Notes under the pieces: model-generated
Seen by the model: only the letters and a program-made list of their open reading frames with translations
Database searches by the model: none
Told to the model about the DNA's origin: nothing
Position numbers and translations under genes: made by a program
NCBI RefSeq assembly: GCF_002305875.1
Contig: NZ_CP022098.1
Location: 10,850,001 to 10,914,000 of the forward strand
DNA from: Cystobacter fuscus
GTDB taxonomy: Bacteria; Myxococcota; Myxococcia; Myxococcales; Myxococcaceae
Reading direction: 5' to 3'
DNA: 64,000 bases
Part shown: positions 56,536 through 64,000 of the stretch, in pieces
Position numbering within the stretch: position 1 is the first letter of the stretch
How the letters are laid out: each line of letters starts with the position of its first letter

Positions 56536-56560
56536 GGGAAGATCTCCTCCGAGCTTCGTT
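56536..56560 (+). promoter_or_regulatory. Predicted ECF promoter before the C39-like lipoprotein
   Basis: GGGAAGAT, 13 bases, CGTT, preceded by C and followed by TCCTCC. It lies 79 bases before the ATG at 56640 and is the fourth site of the pattern. Confidence 0.72.
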
Positions 56561-56639
56561 TCCTCCACGAGCGCCCCGACAAGCGGATGAGCGCGAGGAA
56601 GCTGAGCGAGCCTGAAGGCTCGCGGAGAGACGACTCGTG

Positions 56640-58472
56640 ATGAAGAACAAGAACTCCTGGACCGCCGTTTTCGCACTCACCCTGGCTGGCTGCGGGGTGG
56701 GGGATCCCCAGACGGACCTCGCGGCCGACGTGCCACAACGCCCCGAGCCGCGGACAGAGCAGCCATTGATGAGCAGACAGGCCCTGCCGGTCACGCGGGT
56801 GCCGCGGGAGTCCCATCGCCTGGCGGCGCAGCTCCTCGAGGACGTGCGGGGGACCGAGAGCGCCCCGACCTGGGGGAGCGCCATCCTGGCTCCCGATGTG
56901 CAGCCCCTGTACCGGCCGGATGTCCTGGGCGTGGCCTACTACGAGTTCCGCGTGCTCGTCCGGGAACGGCCCATGGGCTTCATCATCGTGTCGACGGGCT
57001 CACACGACTATCCCATCGCCCACTGGAACTTCGAGGGGCTGTCGCCGACCGAGACCCTGAGTCAGACGACGGGCAAGGCGGTCACCACCTTCTACAAGGT
57101 GGACGCCCTCTCCTACGTGGCCGAGGGTCTCGAGGGCGAGCTGCTGGCGAACATGGGCGGCCTGCCCCACCGCATCGTGGGTCAGGACCCGGCCGCGCTC
57201 GATGGCCCCATCACGCCAACAGACGTCTCGTGGGTGCCGGAGGTGGCGATCGCCGATGATCGCGAAGCCTCCAGGGCCGTGGCCCGCCGGGTCGTCGATG
57301 GCCCGAGCACTCCCACCCAACCCATCGAGCTGACCGGCTGGCGATCGTGGCAGGAGCTCAAGGCGGGCTACCGTGAGTCCTATGCCCCCATCGCGGAGTC
57401 GCTGAAGCGTCAGGCGGAGGAGGAGTGGAAGACGGATGCCCTGGCGCGGGACTCGGGGGAGGGGCTCGTCGAGGGCCGGTCCGCCGAGCTGGCGTTGCTG
57501 TACCCCCAGGCCGAGGTCCGGCTCAGCGGGGACGGCTCCAAGTACGTCAGGTCCGAGCTCGTCACCACTTCCGCGGGCAACCAGAAGCTGGTGCTGACCG
57601 CGTTCGCGGCCAAGCCCGGCGTCGAGCTGCCGCTGACCGTGGACATCCATTACGGCAACGCCTCCGCCGAGTCGCTGCGCTTCATCGTCCTGGCGCGCGG
57701 GGATGTGAGTCTGGCGGAGGCGTCCACCTCGAGCTCCGACGGCTCCGAGAGCGTGCACTGGGCGGACCTGGGACTGCTGGGGGCCTGGAGTCCATGGTCC
57801 ACCTCCTACGCCAGCACTCATGCGGATCAGCGCCTCTACGGGCAGATGCCCTCCGGCACCGGGCCGAACACCTCCGGGTGCTACAGCGGTTGTGGCGCCA
57901 CGGCCTGGTCGATGCTGCTCGGCTGGGGTGATCTCCAGGCGTCCCTGGGCAACCCGACCTGGGTCAAGCGCTGGGGCATGTACCGCGCGAACGGCGGCTA
58001 CGACGCCGACGCGGTGGCGCCCGTGAGCATGGACACCGGCGTGCGCAACATGACCTGGGAGTTGCGCAACCACGTCGACACCTTCTGCAACCCCTTCAAT
58101 GACAATGGTGCCACCGCCCCCTGGGACATGGACGAGGCCAACGACTACCTGAAGGGTCGCTCGGGGGCGACCGTGTCCACCCACTACAACATCCTGGGTT
58201 ACCACGCGACGGGGCTGCGCGAGAGGGCGCGTGACTCCATCAAGGATCGGAAGGTACCCGCCATCATCGGCACGGGCTGGCTGACCCACTACCCGCTGGC
58301 CTACGGCTACCGGTTCCGCAGCCGCACCGTGAAGACGTGCTTGCTCTTCATCTGCTGGAAGGACACCGAGTACCAGCGCGAGTTCTACGTCAACCAGGGT
58401 CACAGCGGGTACGGCAACAGCTGGATCGGCGCGGGCACGTGGTTCGCGGGCGAACTCTCTCCCAACAACTGA
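56640..58472 (+). CDS. Lipoprotein with C39-like cysteine peptidase domain
   Basis: Exported lipoprotein of 610 residues with lipobox Cys (LTLAGCGVGD, near residue 19). The N-terminal 370 residues are a family-specific pro-like region. The C-terminal domain has the papain/C39-like triad: Cys418 (CYSGCGATAWSMLLGW), His550 (GTGWLTHYPLAYGYR) and an Asn/Asp in YGNSWIGAGTW near residue 595. This matches C39_2-type peptidases, which trim leader peptides or digest protein. Either GTG (56637) or ATG (56640) could start it; GGAGAG lies close upstream. It is followed 9 bases later by the metzincin gene and so heads an operon that has an ECF-type promoter at 56536. Confidence 0.82.
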   Translation: MKNKNSWTAVFALTLAGCGVGDPQTDLAADVPQRPEPRTEQPLMSRQALPVTRVPRESHRLAAQLLEDVRGTESAPTWGSAILAPDVQPLYRPDVLGVAYYEFRVLVRERPMGFIIVSTGSHDYPIAHWNFEGLSPTETLSQTTGKAVTTFYKVDALSYVAEGLEGELLANMGGLPHRIVGQDPAALDGPITPTDVSWVPEVAIADDREASRAVARRVVDGPSTPTQPIELTGWRSWQELKAGYRESYAPIAESLKRQAEEEWKTDALARDSGEGLVEGRSAELALLYPQAEVRLSGDGSKYVRSELVTTSAGNQKLVLTAFAAKPGVELPLTVDIHYGNASAESLRFIVLARGDVSLAEASTSSSDGSESVHWADLGLLGAWSPWSTSYASTHADQRLYGQMPSGTGPNTSGCYSGCGATAWSMLLGWGDLQASLGNPTWVKRWGMYRANGGYDADAVAPVSMDTGVRNMTWELRNHVDTFCNPFNDNGATAPWDMDEANDYLKGRSGATVSTHYNILGYHATGLRERARDSIKDRKVPAIIGTGWLTHYPLAYGYRFRSRTVKTCLLFICWKDTEYQREFYVNQGHSGYGNSWIGAGTWFAGELSPNN

Positions 58473-58481
58473 GGGATGCAC

Positions 58482-61400
58482 ATGAGAACATCATCCATTG
58501 GACTGGGCCTGCTCGTCGTCCTGGGTCTCACCCCACCTGTGCGAGCCGACACACCGTCGACCCTGCTGACGGACACGGACGGCATTTCTGGTTTCGAGTT
58601 GTACGGCCAGGGCCTCCACTGGTGGCGCGGCGATGGCGGCTGCGGGGGCGAGTTCCCCGTGACCGCGACCCTCCGGCTCCGGGGGACCCCCACCGGGGCG
58701 ACGAAGAAGCTGGCGCGGGACTGCGCCCTCCTCGACGGTGTCTCGAACGTCGTGCGAGATGACGCCTACGTCTACTTCATCAGCAACGGTCAACTCCAGC
58801 GCAAGGCCCTCAACGCCGCCGAGACCGACCCCTCCACCGAAGTCGCCACCCCGCCGTACAGCCCCACGCTGCCGTCCTGGCAGAATGGCGCGGTCCTGGA
58901 ACTGGCCAACGGGCAGCTCTACTTCGCCCGACTGCTCTCCTCGGGTGGCAACAGCGCGCTCTACTCCCTGAAGACAGACGGGAGCGGCTCGGCGGCGTGG
59001 CTCGCCAGCCTGGGCCAGGGCGGGGTCTCCCAGATGGAGTGGGTGAACTACTCGGACTCCGGCACCAGCACGGATGCCCTGGTCATCCTCATGAGCGATG
59101 GCCGGCTGCTGCGCTACAAGATCGGCGGTGGCGTCACGCAGCTCGCCTCGGGCATCGCCAGCTTCGCCCTCCATTCGGTGTGGAGTTTCTTCTCCAGCAC
59201 TACCTCCGTGTACGCCGCGCAGGGCGCGCAGACGGGCAAACTCTTCAAGATCAACCTCGCCACGGGCAGCGGCGCCACCACGGCCATCTACACCGCCTCT
59301 GGCATCAACCAGTTGTCGGGGGTCACCACGGACAGCGCGCTGAGCCTCATCTCGCTGGGCAACCCGGTGGAGAAGTACGTCTACATCTCCGAGGCGCCGG
59401 TGACCTGCGGGAGTCTCCTCTGCGTGCCGGGAGTGCCATTCATCAAGCGGCACGCGCTGTCCACCAGCACGTTCAACAACTGGCAGCTCATCGTCTCCAG
59501 CGGCAACGGGGGCGGCAACCTGCGCAGTGATGACCAGTGGCTCTATTTCACCCGTGGCAACAGCATCATGAAGATCTCCACGGGCGCGGCACCGCTCCAA
59601 CTGGACCTGAAAGCAGACGCGATGGAGGTGGTGCAGGCATCCCAGACACTCAACAACTCCGTACCGCTGGTGGCCAACCGGCCCACGTTCGTGCGTGCCT
59701 ATGCCCACGTGGAGACCAATACCACGGGGAACTCCACCTTCCTGCCCGAGGCCACCCTGCGTGGCTTCCGCAACGGCGTGGAGATCTCCGGCTCGCCGCT
59801 CAGCCCCACCAACGATCCGAAAATCGACTCGACGAAGGACATGAACACGCTGCGTCCGGCCCTGGACCGCAGCTTCCTCTTCCAGCTGCCCGACAGCTGG
59901 ACCTCCGCCGGGTCCATCTCCCTGCAGTTCACCGTGAACCCCCACGCGACCCTCCCCGAGACCGGCGCCGCTTCCAACACCGTGGGCCCGGCGGTCTTCA
60001 CGTTCAACTCCAAGGCCTCGCCCTGCCTGGTGTTCGTCCCCGTGTGGACCCGTCCGGCGACCATCTCCAGCAACCCACCGGGCCTGTCGCAGATGGTCGC
60101 CAGGGCCCGATCGCTGCTGCCGGTGGAGCGCTTCAAGACATTCGTCAAGACGTCGCCGCTGGTCAAACCGGTGGTGCACGTCGAGGTCATCTGGACCCCG
60201 CTGCCCATCCCCGTGCCCGTCATCCATGACGAGCCCTATGACTTCCCGGGTGACCAGGACACGGCCATGGCGTGGTTGACGATACGAGACCTCACCTCGA
60301 GCGACCCTTCCGGCTGCCTGGATCCCTCGCACTGGGTCGGCATGGTCCACCCGGACGAGCCTGGCTTCAACGGCCTCGGTCTGACGAGCTTCAACAAGGA
60401 TCTGCTGGTGCGCATGGATGCGGGGGGCAACGTGAGCTCGCTCAAGAGCTGGGGCCTGCCGATGGGTGGGCGCACGCTGGCCCACGAGCTCAGCCACAAC
60501 TACGGCCGCGAGCACATCGACCAGAGCACCACCTCGATGCCCACGGCCTGCGGCGGCAAGGCTCCCAAGGGTCCGTTCGACGTGCCCCCGTTCGATACGT
60601 GCACCATTGGCTCTCCCACGGATCCGACGGCGCTCTTCGGTCTGGACTCGCTCAAGCCCACGGTCATCCCCCCGGGCGCGGTGGGGGACCTGATGTCGTA
60701 CGCCACCACCCGGTGGGTCTCGGACTTCACCTGGAAGGCCCTCTTCAATGAGCTGCCCGCGACCAGCTCGTTCGCTCCCTTGCTGGCGCCCGGCATGACG
60801 CCCTTGCTGAGCGGCCCGGTGCTGCTCGTCACGGGGCTCGTGGATGACACACGGCAGACCGCGACCTTCGAGAGCTTCCTCCAGTTCCCCCAGGGCGTGG
60901 CGGATGCGGGCAAGCTGGCGAAGTCCGCCTCCGCGTCGGCGGCGGCCAGCCGGGACGCCCAGCCGTTCTACCTCCGGCTGCTGGATGCCTCGGGCGCGGT
61001 GCTCTCCGACACCCCGCTGGCGACGGACGCCGGCACGGAGGAGGGCTCGAAGCGGGTCTTCGTGCAGTACGTCCCGTTCGCCAGCGAGACGGCGCGCGTG
61101 CAACTGGTGCGCGGCTCCCTCGTGTATGTGGAGCGGGCGGTGAGCGCCAACGCGCCAGTGCTGTCGCTGGGCACGCCCGTGGCCGACACGGCGGCACGGA
61201 CACTGACGGTGAGCTGGAGCGCCTCGGACGCGGACACCGACGACGCGCTGCTCTACACCTTGCAGTACAGCTCCGATGACGGGCAGACGTGGCAGACGGT
61301 GCTGACGGCGCACCCCTGGTCCACCGCGGTGCTGGACACACGGATGCTCGCGGGCACCCCCACGGCACGCGTCCGGGTGCTGGTCTCCGACGGCGTCAAC

Positions 61401-62567
61401 ACCCGCATGGCCACCAGCAACGCCTTCACCCTCCCGCGCAATGCTCCCGAGGCGCGGATCGACGGCATCCTCGAGGGCGAGCGCCTGCCGTATGGGCAGC
61501 AGCTCTCGTTGCAGGGACTCGCCGTGGACGCGGAGGACGGTGCCCTGCTGCGTCAGCTGCGCTGGAGCCTCAGCGGGCCCGTGGGCGCGAGCGGCAGTGG
61601 CGAGTCGCTGCTGGTGGGGGACCTGCCGCCGGGCAGCTACACCGCGACCCTGAGCGCCACCGACTCCGACAAGCAGGTGGGCTCCGCCGTGCGGCACTTC
61701 GAGGTGCTGCCCCTGGCCATCCCCGAGGGCGTGGCGCCCCGGCTGGATGGCGAGTGCAACGACTCGGCCTACACCTCGGGTGCCTCCATCCGGTTGTCGC
61801 TGGGCAACGGGCGGTACGCGAGGGGCTGGCTGCTTCACTCGGGCACGACCCTCTCCGCGTGCTTCACCGACTTGAAGCTCGCCAGCGGCTCCTCCACGGC
61901 CACCGCCGTGGGGCTCCGGATGGATGCCAACGCCAGCCGGGACACCGTGGCGCAGCCGGGGGATCTCGGCTTCTACGTGGACCAGGAGGGCATTCCGTTC
62001 CAGGTGGTGGGCACTGGCTCGGCCATGCCCGTCACGCTCTCGCCGCAGGCGGGTTACACGGCGGTCATCCAGCGCAATGCCAATGGCTGGAGCGCGGAGC
62101 TGAGCATCGCGGACAGCCTCGTCGGGGGATGGAACCACGCCGCCGGAGTGATGGTGAGTCACACGGGCCTGACGTCGGTGGGAGATGACTGGGTGTGGCC
62201 GACGCGGGCCGTCTCCGACAAGCCCTCCACCTGGGCATCCGCCTGGCTGGGCACGCTCCCGGCGCAGCCCAACCGCGCGCCCACGGCCGAGGCCGGTGAG
62301 CCGCAGCGCATCGTCATCGGCGCCGAGCGCGCCATCTCCCTGGACGGGGGCGCGAGCTTCGATCCGGACGGCGACGCGCTGGCCTACAGTTGGACGCAGG
62401 TGTCCGGCCCGGCGGTGACGTTGACCGAGGCCGGCACGGCCACGCCGAACTTCACCATGGACCGCATCACCGCTCCGGTGACGCTCCAGTTCCAGCTCTC
62501 CGTGAGTGATGGCTCGCTGCGGAGCGCCGCGGACACCGTACAGGTGCAGCTCATCCCTGGCCGATAA
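58482..62567 (+). CDS. Secreted metzincin-type metallopeptidase with beta-domains
   Basis: Exported protein of 1361 residues. A signal peptide (IGLGLLVVLGLTPPVRA) starts it. The first 350 residues are propeller-like repeats. The zinc site is His668-Glu-Leu-Ser-His672-Asn-Tyr-Gly-Arg-Glu-His678, which is the metzincin HExxHxxGxxH form, and a Met-turn candidate lies in GDLMSYATTRW about 75 residues later. After the peptidase come Ig-like domains (about 870-1080), a carbohydrate-binding-like domain (about 1080-1240, APRLDGECNDSAYTSG) and a PKD-like end (DGGASFDPDGDALAYSW). It probably degrades protein outside the cell. GAGGG lies 6 bases before the ATG at 58482, favoured over the ATG at 58476. 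It is in an operon with the C39-like lipoprotein. Confidence 0.85.
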   Translation: MRTSSIGLGLLVVLGLTPPVRADTPSTLLTDTDGISGFELYGQGLHWWRGDGGCGGEFPVTATLRLRGTPTGATKKLARDCALLDGVSNVVRDDAYVYFISNGQLQRKALNAAETDPSTEVATPPYSPTLPSWQNGAVLELANGQLYFARLLSSGGNSALYSLKTDGSGSAAWLASLGQGGVSQMEWVNYSDSGTSTDALVILMSDGRLLRYKIGGGVTQLASGIASFALHSVWSFFSSTTSVYAAQGAQTGKLFKINLATGSGATTAIYTASGINQLSGVTTDSALSLISLGNPVEKYVYISEAPVTCGSLLCVPGVPFIKRHALSTSTFNNWQLIVSSGNGGGNLRSDDQWLYFTRGNSIMKISTGAAPLQLDLKADAMEVVQASQTLNNSVPLVANRPTFVRAYAHVETNTTGNSTFLPEATLRGFRNGVEISGSPLSPTNDPKIDSTKDMNTLRPALDRSFLFQLPDSWTSAGSISLQFTVNPHATLPETGAASNTVGPAVFTFNSKASPCLVFVPVWTRPATISSNPPGLSQMVARARSLLPVERFKTFVKTSPLVKPVVHVEVIWTPLPIPVPVIHDEPYDFPGDQDTAMAWLTIRDLTSSDPSGCLDPSHWVGMVHPDEPGFNGLGLTSFNKDLLVRMDAGGNVSSLKSWGLPMGGRTLAHELSHNYGREHIDQSTTSMPTACGGKAPKGPFDVPPFDTCTIGSPTDPTALFGLDSLKPTVIPPGAVGDLMSYATTRWVSDFTWKALFNELPATSSFAPLLAPGMTPLLSGPVLLVTGLVDDTRQTATFESFLQFPQGVADAGKLAKSASASAAASRDAQPFYLRLLDASGAVLSDTPLATDAGTEEGSKRVFVQYVPFASETARVQLVRGSLVYVERAVSANAPVLSLGTPVADTAARTLTVSWSASDADTDDALLYTLQYSSDDGQTWQTVLTAHPWSTAVLDTRMLAGTPTARVRVLVSDGVNTRMATSNAFTLPRNAPEARIDGILEGERLPYGQQLSLQGLAVDAEDGALLRQLRWSLSGPVGASGSGESLLVGDLPPGSYTATLSATDSDKQVGSAVRHFEVLPLAIPEGVAPRLDGECNDSAYTSGASIRLSLGNGRYARGWLLHSGTTLSACFTDLKLASGSSTATAVGLRMDANASRDTVAQPGDLGFYVDQEGIPFQVVGTGSAMPVTLSPQAGYTAVIQRNANGWSAELSIADSLVGGWNHAAGVMVSHTGLTSVGDDWVWPTRAVSDKPSTWASAWLGTLPAQPNRAPTAEAGEPQRIVIGAERAISLDGGASFDPDGDALAYSWTQVSGPAVTLTEAGTATPNFTMDRITAPVTLQFQLSVSDGSLRSAADTVQVQLIPGR

Positions 62568-62622
62568 ACCCGTGACGCCCCCCTCCGGCCCGTGGGGAGA
62601 CGGCCGTGAGGGGCGGCGGGAC

Positions 62623-63870
62623 TCACGGCACCTCGAACCCCCCGTCCACCCGCCGGAAGAGGCCCTCGATTCCATCCGGGGCCGAGCCCAGCCGGGAGAG
62701 CGCGCCGCGCGAGGCCTCGTCCGACTCCCGGCACACCAACGCGAACTCGCGCCAGCCCAGGTGGACGCACCACGGACCCTCGCCCACGTGCGCGACGAGC
62801 CGCCTCCGCTGGGCCTCGGTGAGCAGCCGGGCCCCATCCAACCCGTCACCCCCCGCCACCGCCCAGATGCCGGTGCCCCCGTCCACGAGCACCACCCGCC
62901 CCTCCTCCAGCACCACGGCGCGCACCGGCGCGGGGTGCGCCTCCAGGTGGCTCCAGGCGAGCGCATCCACCTGGGACGCGGAGAGCCCGGCGGGCCCGAG
63001 CGACGTCTCGGGCAGGTAGCGCACGAAGGCCTCGTCCTCCAGGACATAGAAGACCTCGAGCCCCGCGCCCGCGGGCCGGTGCAGCGCGCCCACCGCCCGC
63101 TCCGAGAACCGCGCGGGCCGCAGCACCGGGCGCACCCGTCGCTCCCACCCGTCCTCCGCCCCGGCGGCGGGCCCCGACAACCCCCGCAGCCGCGCCACCA
63201 GCTCCGCCACGTGCTCCGTCAGCGGCTGCGTGCCCTCGCGGTAGGCGGCATGGAGCGAGTCCACGTCCACCCGGCCCACCCCTCCCGAGGCGAACTTCAC
63301 CAGCAGGTGCGTCCCCTGCCGCCGGCACGCCACGCCCGCGCGGTGCAGCGCGGCGAGCAACGCGGCGAGGAACTCCGCGCGCGACGCCGGAGCCGGGGGC
63401 GCGGGGGGTGGAGCCAGCTCACCGGACTCCAGCTCCTCCTTGAGCAGGCGCGCCTCCGCGTCGAACGGATCCCTCTCCAGCGCGTCCGCCACGAAGGCCC
63501 GCGCGCGGCCGTGCTCTCCCCGCCGCAGGGCGAGCACCGCGAGCACCTTGAGCGCCTCGGGATCTCCCGGGTTGAGGGCGAGCACCTCGCGCAGCACGGC
63601 CTCCGCCTCGCCCATCCGCTCCAGCCCGAGCAGCGCCCGCGCCAGCCCCAGGCGCACTTGAAGCTCCTGGGGAAAGTCACGCCGCAGGGACTCGAGCAGA
63701 CGCAGCGCCTCGCGCTCGGCGCCCGCGTTCACCCACGCATGCGCCAGGGTGAGCCGCAGCGTGGGCCCCGGGGTGTCCCGGGCCGCCGAGCGCAGCACCT
63801 CCCACTCCCCTTCCTCCAGGGGCTCGCCAGCCTCCACCTTGCGACGGATCCGCTCCAGGGCAGTCAGCAC
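62623..63870 (-). CDS. TPR protein with DUF1444-like C-terminal domain
   Basis: Cytosolic protein of 415 residues. Residues about 20-150 are TPR-like helices (ALRLLESLRRDFPQELQVRL, AVLREVLALNPGDPEALKVL). From about 165 on (RAEFLAALLAALHRAGVACR, HLLVKFASGGVGRVDVDSL, VFYVLEDEAFVRYLPETSL) it resembles the DUF1444/YtpQ family, whose function is unknown. The ATG at 63870 gives a short, sensible N-terminus. It converges with the metzincin gene (56 bases between stops) and follows the partial gene at the right edge on the same strand. Confidence 0.75.
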   Translation of the reverse strand: MLTALERIRRKVEAGEPLEEGEWEVLRSAARDTPGPTLRLTLAHAWVNAGAEREALRLLESLRRDFPQELQVRLGLARALLGLERMGEAEAVLREVLALNPGDPEALKVLAVLALRRGEHGRARAFVADALERDPFDAEARLLKEELESGELAPPPAPPAPASRAEFLAALLAALHRAGVACRRQGTHLLVKFASGGVGRVDVDSLHAAYREGTQPLTEHVAELVARLRGLSGPAAGAEDGWERRVRPVLRPARFSERAVGALHRPAGAGLEVFYVLEDEAFVRYLPETSLGPAGLSASQVDALAWSHLEAHPAPVRAVVLEEGRVVLVDGGTGIWAVAGGDGLDGARLLTEAQRRRLVAHVGEGPWCVHLGWREFALVCRESDEASRGALSRLGSAPDGIEGLFRRVDGGFEVP

Positions 63871-63903
63871 GGGGCGAGTGTAGCCCTCCAGCGCCGCCCT
63901 GGC

Positions 63904-64000
63904 TCAGCGCCAGGAGATGTCGTACTCGCCCTCGAGCGTGTCCAGTTGCCGGCCGAGCACCGTCACGTTCAGGATCCGCGCCTCCTCGAACAGGCCCTGG
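63904..64000 (-). CDS. C-terminal end of a gene entering from the right edge
   Basis: The minus strand is open from the edge to a TGA at 63904-63906, giving 31 residues that end in LDTLEGEYDISWR. The codon use fits the region. It ends 33 bases before the TPR/DUF1444-like start, so the two may form one operon. The family cannot be named from the fragment. Confidence 0.5.
   Translation of the reverse strand, partial: QGLFEEARILNVTVLGRQLDTLEGEYDISWR

Noticed and set aside
56452-56640. A 62-codon frame between the phospholipase-like and C39-like genes
   Set aside because: No ribosome site, no family sequence, and it overlaps the predicted ECF promoter at 56536-56560.
58491-63047. A 1500-codon minus-strand frame opposite the metzincin gene
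   Set aside because: Low-complexity sequence; the plus strand has a signal peptide, a zinc motif and recognisable domains.

Overview
The window is high-GC DNA (AT-rich only in one short patch near 10.17-10.26 kb) that looks like a myxobacterium of the Cystobacterineae (Archangium/Cystobacter/Myxococcus relatives). The evidence is the gene style: large Ser/Thr kinase-ATPase fusions, kelch and YWTD propeller lipoproteins, an NGLGT-repeat lipoprotein, a SitI6-type double-CXXCG immunity protein, Imm52, KaiC-like ATPases, many TPR proteins and many two-component parts. Species assignment is inference only.

Layout. 1-10 kb: surface and lipoprotein genes, a complete IS element (4008-5554, 17-bp inverted repeats, 5-bp target duplication) and a sensor kinase/FixJ-type regulator operon. 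10-18 kb: an OPT-family transporter whose 3' end is partly duplicated downstream, a 1327-residue kinase-ATPase-TPR protein and an M48 membrane protease. 18-25 kb is the accessory stretch: an HxlR regulator with a 71-bp tandem duplication over its start, an AcuI-type reductase and a crotonase, a collapsed SitA-like toxin lipoprotein followed by an intact SitI6-like immunity gene, and a two-gene ATPase/TOPRIM-like module that resembles phage-defence pairs. 25-47 kb is mostly housekeeping and signalling: peroxiredoxin, amidohydrolase, SWIM-SNF2 helicase, gltB-gltD, a histidine kinase with a degenerate receiver, queF, a Ser/Thr kinase, a response regulator with a KaiC-like ATPase, an orphan Imm52 gene, Ppx/GppA, a zinc alcohol dehydrogenase and a 2OG oxygenase.

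47-62.6 kb holds the most interesting unit. An ECF sigma factor overlaps an anti-sigma factor that carries a large TPR domain outside the membrane. Divergent from them is a membrane-anchored TPR-CHAT (caspase-like) protein whose TPR region is visibly paralogous to the anti-sigma one. Next come an unknown protein, a secreted zinc phospholipase C-like protein, a C39-like cysteine peptidase lipoprotein and a metzincin-type metallopeptidase. Four promoter-like sites with one pattern, CGGGAARAT-N13-CGTT, lie before the sigma gene, the unknown gene, the phospholipase-like gene and the C39/metzincin pair. This suggests a self-contained ECF regulon of exported hydrolases, with a CHAT protease as a possible trigger. 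The window ends with a TPR protein and the 3' tail of a gene entering from the right.

No tRNA, rRNA or CRISPR array was recognised.
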